NCBI RefSeq assembly: GCF_014898055.3
Contig: NW_023602073.1
Location: forward strand, 19,329,784 to 19,393,783
Reading direction: 5' to 3'
From: Talpa occidentalis
Taxonomy: Eukaryota > Chordata > Mammalia > Eulipotyphla > Talpidae
DNA: 64,000 bases
The translations under genes were made by a program, and so were the position numbers. The stretch's first letter is position 1. Every line of letters starts with the position of its first letter. Of the stretch, positions 57,590 to 64,000 are shown one piece after another. A model generated the notes under the pieces. That model saw only the letters and a list, made by a program, of their open reading frames with translations, did no database searches and was not told the origin of the DNA.

Positions 57590-57850
57590 AAAAAGATTTA
57601 TTTATTTATGCATATAAGAGCTGGGGTACAGGCCAGACATGTGGGGGGTGAGAGGATTCACCAGAGACAGAGTGGGGAACAGAACAGGCAGATTGCCCAA
57701 AGTACACTGCTGAGGGGAGTAGCAGGGAGAGACAGGAGAGGTCTGCTGCGCCATGTGGGTAGCTCCCTGGCAGGGATGGAACTCATGTTGCAGTGGCTGC
57801 GGATAGCTTCACAGGTTGCATATTAACCTCTTGCCCCACCAGGGAGACCC
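57590..57850 (-). mobile_element. SINE, reverse copy
   Basis: Starts AAAAAAAGATTTATTTATTT and ends CCACCAGGGAGACCC. It is flanked by ACGGC (57577 region) and TGGCC on the other side. The target duplication is unclear. Confidence 0.88.
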
Positions 57851-57871
57851 TGGCCTTTTTTTGTATTTTCT

Positions 57872-58003
57872 TTTTTAAGATTTATTTATTTATGCATACA
57901 AGAAGTGGTGTGGGGGGTGGGGGTTGGGAGGATCCACCAGAAACAGAGTGGGGAACAGAACAGGTGGATGATTGCCAGAAATACACTTCTGAGGGGAGGA
58001 GTT
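57872..58003 (-). mobile_element. SINE, 5'-truncated, reverse copy
   Basis: The 3' half only (TTTTTTAAGATTTATTTATT to TTCTGAGGGGAGGAG), fused to an L1 block at 58004. It lies 20 bp from the complete copy at 57590 in the same orientation. Confidence 0.8.
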
Positions 58004-58004
58004 A

Positions 58005-59535
58005 GAACTGATGGATTTATTAGACATTTATAGAGCTTTCCATCTCTCAAGAAATGAACACACTTTTTTCTCAAGTGCATCTGCAACAGTCTCAATAGGT
58101 CACACAATATCTCATAAAACATGTCTCAGAAAATATACAAAAATAGAAATTATGTCAAACATCTTCACAGACCACAATGTTATAAAACTAGAAATTAATA
58201 ACAAAAAGAACCCCGGAGTAAGCCAAACCATGTGGAGACTAAAAAAAAAATGCTTCTGAGCAACTCCTGGGTCAATGAAGAAATCAATGAAAAGATAGAA
58301 AAGAAGAAACAAGCTACCAAACCCTATGGGATACTCTAAAGCAGTATTATGTGGGGAGCTTAGAGTGATACAGGCCCAAATTTTAAAACAAAGAAAAAAG
58401 GAAGGAAGGAAGGAAGGAAGGAAGGAAGGAAGGAAGGAAAATTAGCTCGGCAGCTGAAAAAACCAGGATAAAAAAGAAAAAAAAAAAATCTAAAACCAGT
58501 AGAAGGAAAGAAGTAATAAAAATTTGAACAGAAATACATGAAATAGAAAACAAAAAGAGAAACCCAAAGATCAGAAACCAAGAGCTGGTCCTTTGAAACA
58601 ATAAGCAAAAATAGACAAGCCATTAATTAGCTGGGCTTACAAAGAAAAGAAGAGAGAAAGCCCAAATCAATAATCAGGAATGAAGGAGGTAAAATTGCAG
58701 CAGACACTGCAGAAATACATAGGATCATAAGAACCTATTTCAAAAATCCTTATGCAAACAAAATGGACAATCTAGAAGGAACTGACACATTTTTAGACTT
58801 GTACAACCCCCAAGACTGAATCAGGAGTTAGACAGCTTAAACAATTCAATGAGAGGTGATAAAATCAAGAGTAGTAAAAAAGTATCCTTAAGAACAAAAA
58901 CCCAAAACCAGATGTCTTCTCCAATGAACTCTACCCAATCTTCGAAGGAGATCTAGCACCTACCTTATTTAAACTCTTCAGAAAATCAAGGAGGGAGAAC
59001 CCCCCCAACACATTCTATGAGGTCAATATTACCCTGGTCCCCAAACCAAAAATAGTACCCAAAAAAAAAAAAAAAAAAAAAACCCAAACCCAAAAACTAA
59101 ATATCTCTGAAGAACACAGATGTAAAATTACTCAAAAAATCCTAAAAAACTAAATATAGCAATTTTTCAAGAGACTCCTCCACCATGACCAAGCAGCCTC
59201 CCACCCAGGCAGGCAACGCTGGTTCAGCAGACACAAATCAACCAAGGTCATTCACCAGATCAACAAAGAGGAAGACAAAAATCACATGATCACCTCAATA
59301 GATGTGGAGAAAGGATTCAACAGGATCCAATATCCATTTGTGATAAAACTTCATAAAATGGGAATAAATGGAACTTACCTAAACCTTATACAGGCCATGT
59401 TTGACAGACTCACAGACAACGTCATACTCAGTGGTAAAAGCTGAAAATGTTCCCATTTAGATCAGAAACAAGTCAGGGGTGTCCACTAGTGCCACTACTA
59501 CCCAACATAGTATTGAAAATCTCTTTTGTCTTTAT
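58005..59535 (+). mobile_element. L1 LINE, ORF2 fragment
   Basis: L1 ORF2 between the endonuclease and reverse-transcriptase regions. It reads 'gacatttatagagctttcca', 'cacttttttctcaagtgcat', 'caaaccatgtggagact', 'gaaatagaaaacaaaaagag', 'ccaccatgaccaagcagcct' and 'atagatgtggagaaaggatt' in order. Frameshifts and A runs (59057-59082) abolish coding. The block stops abruptly at the LTR at 59540. Confidence 0.8.
58399..58440. repeat. GGAA microsatellite
   Basis: About ten tandem GGAA units inside the L1 block. Arrays of this kind can be bound by ETS factors. Confidence 0.92.
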
Positions 59536-59539
59536 GTGT

Positions 59540-60127
59540 TAATACACAACCACCATGGGACCCCCTGGGACCCCCAAATTTGCACGCTTTAAAAGGATCT
59601 GGCCATCCATGTGCATAAAGGCAAAGCAGACTTTTAATATGAAAGAACTTGAATTAGTGTGCCTAGAGAGAGGAGAAGAAAAGATATTAGTGTCCCCATA
59701 AAACACCCAGTTACCCATCCCCTTGTGAGTCAGTGCCTGGCCAAAGAGGGTCACTGGATGCAGGGCAGCTGAGGCCCCAAAATTTGCCACAAGTCTAAGG
59801 CCCCATCTGGTGCAGACCCAGAGGAAAGGGGCAGAAGGGGCCAGGCAAGTCTGGGATGAAAGGAGCAAAATCAAAGTACAAATCAAGAGAAAAGCCGCCA
59901 TTGTCAGCCTTTGCATGTGTCTCCCTCAAGTGTCTCTACATGTCTCTCCTCTACATGTCTCTTTCCATGTCCCCCAAGTTCCTGGTGCAAGTCCAAAGCC
60001 AAGAAGCAGCTCCCTTCTCCATGTGCCTCTCCCTGAGTCCAGAGCCTTTAGTGTTAGAGAGCTTGACTTGAGGTCTCAGCTCCACCCCTCGGTAAGTGGG
60101 GGTGGGGAACATGGAACCTCTCCTAAA
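59540..60127 (-). mobile_element. Endogenous retrovirus LTR, copy C
   Basis: The minus strand reads GGCACACTAATTCAAGTTCT and CATATTAAAAGTCTGC (poly(A) signal) near 59630, as in copy B. A 125-codon frame at 59539-59916 is open, with the shared FLWVCTRWGLRL motif after a hydrophobic start. It abuts a plus-strand fragment of the same family at 60128. Confidence 0.75.
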
Positions 60128-60260
60128 ATTTGCACACTAATTCTGTTAAAGAGCTTTCACACTAAGAGTCTGCATTTTCTTTGTGCACATGGATGGCAGG
60201 ACACATTCAGAGCGTGCGAGTGTGGAGATCCCAGGGTACCCTTTGGTCGCTGGCTAACAT
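60128..60260 (+). mobile_element. LTR fragment (R-U5), inverted next to copy C
   Basis: GCACACTAATTCTGTTAAAG and AAGAGTCTGCATTTTCTTTG then GATCCCAGGGTACCCTTTGG match the R/U5 part of copy B at 44324-44445. The U3 part is missing. Confidence 0.7.
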
Positions 60261-61540
60261 GACCACGGGAGCAGGATTTCACGTGCTTCAGGATGGACTT
60301 TGGCCAGCCAGGTGCCCAGATTTGGGAATCCAGCCTCCAGAACAAGCACAGCCCTTTCAAAGCCCAAGAAGCGTGAGTGCCCACCCAGTCCTTGGGAGGG
60401 TAATTGCATCTCCACAGTAAGGCCACGGTGGGGCGCCATGGAGCAGGCTGCGGGCCCTGCTGAGGGACTCTCCTCAAGGGTCTCGAAATCTGCACCATCA
60501 TGATTTTAGATGTCTGTTAAGCGGTTTGTAGAGTAGTAGGTTCATGTGAAAGCAATGACTTTGGAATGAAGTTTATGTACTTTGTATGATAGGTAGTGGG
60601 AACCTCTGGCATAAAGAAAGAATTCTGCAGCAATAATAGTGCTGCAGTGATGCTAATGAAGACTATCAGCATGATAATAATAGTAAGGTTTTAGCAGTTC
60701 TAATAGATTGGAGATCTGCCCCTTCCAGAAGTTTTTCTGTGTAGCTTTTCCCTGTGCAGGGGAGTAAGATCTGTTACAGGGATTGGTGAAGAGAGCAGAA
60801 CTGGAAAGCTTTATCTCTTGGTGCCTCTTTATGAAGACTGTTATTATGTCACCATTGTCTTCATCTGCAGTATACCACCAGGACCCCTCCTCCCACACCC
60901 ATTCCTCACCTATACTCACATCCAGGTGCAGACAAATTTGGTTCTCACTTCCCCAGTCTTGGCTCTCCACAAAACCTGTTTTCCCTTCAGGGTCAGCCGC
61001 TGAGGGAATCAGGAATAGCTGTTGTTTACAGCAGCAGCAGGAGTGAGGCCTGGGGGAAGCTGTACTCCCTTCTTTACCTTAGGACTTTTCTGCAGAGCTG
61101 GAGGTGGGGAGTGGGGCATACATAGTCCCCTGGAGTTTGTTCTCTTGAGTATTGCAGTTACCTGGTTTAGGCCTGGAGACCTTTATACATTGTGTCATCC
61201 CATCCTCTGCACTTCCTGGACTTCCTTTGGCTTTGGTTATTCAAATGTGAAGATAGTGATAGATTTGGAACGCTTCTGAGAAAGGTTACTGTCCCTGAGG
61301 TTCTCGAGAATTTCAGAGGTTTAGAAGAAGCTGAAAAATGAAATGTATTTCTCAAGACTACCAGAAGCTGCTTCTGTAACCCCCTCTCTGCCCTCACCAC
61401 CGCCGTAGTGCTTGGTTGAAGACTTCTGGAAGTCTCGTACCCTATGGTTACTGCCAGAGACAGCCAGGTTTAGAAGAAGCCCTTTTTTTTTTTTTTTTTT
61501 TACTAGATTTTTGAGTTCAAGCAACTGAAACTGTTATAGG
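60261..61540. other. Intergenic, nothing recognised
   Basis: 60.26-60.5 kb could be internal provirus following the LTR fragment, but no retroviral motif is visible. The rest shows no gene I can support. A 22-base T run lies at about 61481-61502. Confidence 0.4.
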
Positions 61541-61544
61541 ACAG

Positions 61545-62115
61545 GGAGAGGGGCAGCCCAAACCCCGCAAACCTGCCTATTCTAAATGGGTTCTGCCATC
61601 CGCCGCATCAACACAAAACATATGACACTTTAATGGGAAGGAACTTTAATAAAAACTAGGAAACAATACAGGTAAGGCAAAGAGTCTAGTTTCTAAATGA
61701 AGCACCCAAAGTTACCCATCTCCTCGTGGGTAAAACTCCATCCATATGGGATCGGCCCAGAGCAAGGCCCCAAAGCCTGCCACAAGTCTAAAACATCTTC
61801 CAGTGGGGACCCACAGAAAAGGGTCACAAACAACCGGACAAGCCCGGAAGGAAAAGAGCAAAATCAACATCAAGATAAAAGCTGCCATTGTCACCTCCCC
61901 ACGGGTCTCACCCACATCTGTGTCACCCAGTCCACGACCAAAAGACAAGCGCAGTTTCTTCACATGTCTCTAGGCTCCATGCACCTCCTCCAGGTCTCCT
62001 GGCTCCATCCTGCTTCCTTCCTCAGTCTCCTCTGCAGCTTCTCCTCTTCCTGCTCAGCTCCACCCTCCCTTGGGTGGGGCAGGGAACCTCCTCCTTTCCT
62101 GGGGACCACCCTGTT
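61545..62115 (-). mobile_element. Endogenous retrovirus LTR, copy D
   Basis: Best-preserved member. The minus strand has CCTAGTTTTTATTAAAGTTC (poly(A) signal) near 61655 and GGCGGATGGCAGAACCC near 61600. It ends at GTAACAGGGTGGTCCCC near 62113. The 83-codon frame at 61712-61963 is open and keeps FLWVPTGRCFRL. It lies about 0.75 kb downstream of the predicted GPX6 poly(A) site. Confidence 0.75.
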
Positions 62116-62871
62116 ACAAAACTTTCAAATATTTAAAGAATATTTTCCACTTTAGAGTGTTAAGAATCTCTTTCCTGGTCATTTCTGGCTTGGCTTGTCA
62201 ATCTCCGTGTTGCTGTATAAACATTATGTCAGCAGTCACATTTCTATCTGGGCATATAACAGGATTGTAACTGTTGGCATTCGTTGCTGATATTTAAATT
62301 TCTTGCACTTCTGAAATACAAAACTATTTGAAATGCAAATATCAGTGTTCAAAATAATTAGCAGAAAGAAAGAAAAACAGCTATTTCTCTTCACTTCCTT
62401 ATTCCATCTTCTCTTCCTTTAGTTTCTGATTTTCTGAAATTGATCTCCTTATAAAAGACTAATCTTGATAAAGCCACATGGACCAGGTGGGATTTCTTAG
62501 CAGGTTATTTATGCCTCCATGGACAAGTGGATTTTGTGATCCTTTTCTTCTATTTTCATGTGCTTTTCGATTTTTAACAGTGAGCATGCGTCACTTTTAT
62601 GAAAAGAAACATGTATTTGTTGTTGTCTCTTTGAGAAGCAAAAATTTCTTTCATATAAGAACCTCCCAAGAGAGCTGAATGGGAGGGTCCCAAGGGCCAA
62701 CTAAGCAGCTCCCCGACACCCATCCCACTTAGAGGAAAGGTCTAGAGCACTTTTGAGAAAAACAAAATACTTAAGATCAGGTCGAGGGAGACAGGAAGCA
62801 GAGATAGAGTGAGACTCCAGATACAACATGGGGCGGGAAAGCACCACCAGAAACCAGTTGCTGCAGAAAAT

Positions 62872-62877
62872 TTTAAT
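62872..62877 (-). terminator. GPX6 poly(A) signal (ATTAAA)
   Basis: Minus-strand CAAATTAAAATTTTC lies about 710 bases after the GPX6 stop and 125 bases after the candidate SECIS. That makes it a suitable end for the GPX6 mRNA. Confidence 0.45.
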
Positions 62878-63001
62878 TTGAGACTGTGATGAGTTTAAAG
62901 CTGGGAAGGCTCCAGGTGAGGAGAAATCCCGTCGTTCAGAATGAAGGGACATCCCTGCCCCATGCCATGACCTGAATGCACCAAAGGGCCTGGCACAGGG
63001 A

Positions 63002-63050
63002 GGCTCTGATAGGGTCTGACCCAGAGGGCTTTGTGACCCACCATCATGGA
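63002..63050 (-). promoter_or_regulatory. Candidate SECIS element in GPX6 3' UTR
   Basis: On the minus strand, TCCATGATGGTGGGTC-ACAAAG-CCC-TCT-GGG-TCA-GACCC-T-ATC-AGAG can fold as a SECIS. The non-Watson-Crick quartet is UGAU/AGAG. Helix GGUGGGUC pairs with GACCC(U)AUC, allowing one G-U pair and one bulge. An unpaired AAA sits 10 bases above the quartet, and a CCC/GGG mini-stem above it gives the type II shape. SECIS elements direct selenocysteine insertion at UGA. It lies about 535 bases after the stop codon. The lower helix is weak by eye. Confidence 0.55.
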
Positions 63051-63583
63051 GATGCCCCTCCTCTGGGTGAAGCGAGGGTTCTGGTCTCACTCTGTCTTCA
63101 GAGAGCCTAGAAGAGAGCTAAGGTGTCAGGGACCAGCAGAGCTACCTAGGGAGGGGGTTTTACAACATGTGCCTCTGGTGGAGAGAAGTGGTTACTTGAC
63201 AGAAGGGAAACTTGAGAGACTGTTGCCAGTTTCTGCTGTCTTTAGCCTTCAGGACAGAGAAAGGACAGATGTCAGGGCTTCTGGGAACTGCCTTTTTAGG
63301 GGCATGGGAGAGTCTGAACCCTGATACATGATTTTCCTTTGGAATAGGGTAGGAAAAACTTGGTATTTTATGATCAGAAAGTTGGGGGGATAATCTTTTG
63401 TTCCCCTAATTTTCAAAGGCATATGCGTGCGCGCGCACACACACATACACACACTTGGGCATTACAATATGGGTTGGTCTCAGCTCAGGGAGGCTGCACA
63501 GGAAGGGATGTAACAGAGCCGGACCTTCTCCAAAGCAAGCTCTTCAGGTGGAGGCAGGCCGGCTGCCTCTGCCCTGCTGGGGC

Positions 63584-63784
63584 TCAGCTGAGCCGCTTCA
63601 GGTACTCGAGGATGTCGGACTTGACGCTGCTGACAGGAGTTTGATGGAACCAGCGCATGACAGGCACGCCATCGGGCCCTACCAGGAACTTCTCAAAGTT
63701 CCAGCGGATGTCGTGGACCTTTATGGGCTCCCAGAAGAGGCGGTCTGATGGGCCCAACAGATCGGAGGTGGGAGGGCAGGAATT
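63584..63784 (-). CDS. GPX6: GPX6-type glutathione peroxidase, last exon
   Basis: Final coding exon of a secreted-type glutathione peroxidase, which reduces peroxides with glutathione as donor. It opens after the acceptor GTCTGCTCCAG in phase 0 and codes for 66 residues to a TGA at 63584-63586. It starts [20 protein letters not shown], then [20 protein letters not shown], and ends [11 protein letters not shown]. The conserved [12 protein letters not shown] block contains the Trp/Asn pair known from the GPX active site. The selenocysteine (or Cys) residue and the Gln lie in upstream exons outside the window. NSCPPT, LFWEP and MRWFHQ resemble GPX6 more than GPX5, and minus orientation after ZSCAN23 fits GPX6. 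GPX3 is a less likely alternative because of its different locus. Confidence 0.88.
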   Translation of the reverse strand, partial: NSCPPTSDLLGPSDRLFWEPIKVHDIRWNFEKFLVGPDGVPVMRWFHQTPVSSVKSDILEYLKRLS

Positions 63785-64000
63785 CTGGAGCAGACATAGG
63801 AAAGAGAGGACAAGTTTTGGGCTGTTTCTGTGTGGCCAGTCTTAGCCCTGCCCCAGACAGGCTCCTCACCGTTATGTAATCTCAATGTGTGAACTGCCTG
63901 ACCTGCTCCGAGGGCGTCCTCAGGCACCTGAGAGTGTGTGCTAGTCAGCACCTGCCCTCTCTGTCTGCCCCCCTGGCCCATGATTATGGTATAGCGCCTC
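63785..64000 (-). other. GPX6 intron 4 (partial)
   Basis: Intronic sequence upstream of the last exon. The polypyrimidine-rich acceptor region lies just above 63785. No further exon is visible before the window edge. Confidence 0.6.

Noticed and set aside
283..58003. Dozens of open frames of 60-115 codons with a recurring peptide ending in LLTVPSACINK or related strings.
   Set aside because: They are the SINE body read in one frame. Similarity reflects recent shared ancestry of the repeats, they appear on both strands and in all subtypes, and no start or promoter context supports a gene.
283..58003. tRNA-like heads of the SINEs (A-box-like start and GGTTCGATCC B box) as tRNA genes.
   Set aside because: No acceptor-stem pairing or proper 3' half exists, and the region continues into the SINE body.

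Overview
This window is mammalian nuclear DNA. It matches the extended MHC class I region (human 6p22.1). From low to high coordinate I recognise ZSCAN12, ZSCAN23, a decayed third zinc-finger gene, four nuclear tRNA genes and the last exon of a GPX6-type glutathione peroxidase. All three intact protein genes lie on the minus strand, in the order I recall for human ZSCAN12, ZSCAN23 and GPX6. About 30 copies of one tRNA-derived SINE family fill the spaces. There are no Alu, B1/B2, CAN or Bov-type SINEs, so primates, murid rodents, carnivores and ruminants look unlikely. A laurasiatherian of another order is my guess, but I cannot name the species or the SINE.

Layout. 1-9.2 kb: L1 pieces, SINEs and a GC/CG-rich island at 4.56-5.33 kb with no recognisable gene. 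9.2-18.4 kb: ZSCAN12, with C2H2 exon 9219-10483, linker exon 11910-12054, SCAN exon 16734-17156 and a CG-rich promoter at about 17.75-18.4 kb. 18.4-28 kb: a GAPDH processed pseudogene, an LTR, a diverged local duplication and SINEs. 28.1-34.5 kb: ZSCAN23, with exons 28111-28724, 29449-29596 and 29832-30242 and a CG-rich promoter at about 34.05-34.5 kb. 36-40.3 kb: a broken C2H2 relic at 36.0-37.1 kb with a third CG-rich island at 39.95-40.3 kb. 40.4-48 kb: LTRs of one endogenous retrovirus family, an older LTR-like repeat and SINEs. 48.9-56.4 kb: tRNA-Thr(TGT), tRNA-Leu(AAG), tRNA-Met(CAT) and tRNA-Thr(CGT). 57.6-62.1 kb: SINEs, an L1 ORF2 block and more LTR copies. 62.85-63.78 kb: the 3' end of GPX6, with a poly(A) signal, a candidate SECIS element and the final coding exon.

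Both intact ZSCAN genes have the same architecture: SCAN exon, phase-0 junction, short linker exon, phase-1 junction, then one exon carrying all the fingers. Their finger order partly matches, and their promoter islands share an ETS-type core. They are tandem paralogues, and the relic at 36-37 kb appears to be a third. SCAN domains form homo- and heterodimers, so the products could partner one another in the nucleus.

The least expected observations are: a hydrophobic small ORF kept open in three of four LTR copies; two extra copies of the 3' edge of the ZSCAN12 SCAN exon inside its intron; a candidate SECIS supporting a selenoprotein GPX6; and serial or nested SINE insertions at identical target sites. 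I found no clearly new biological system.
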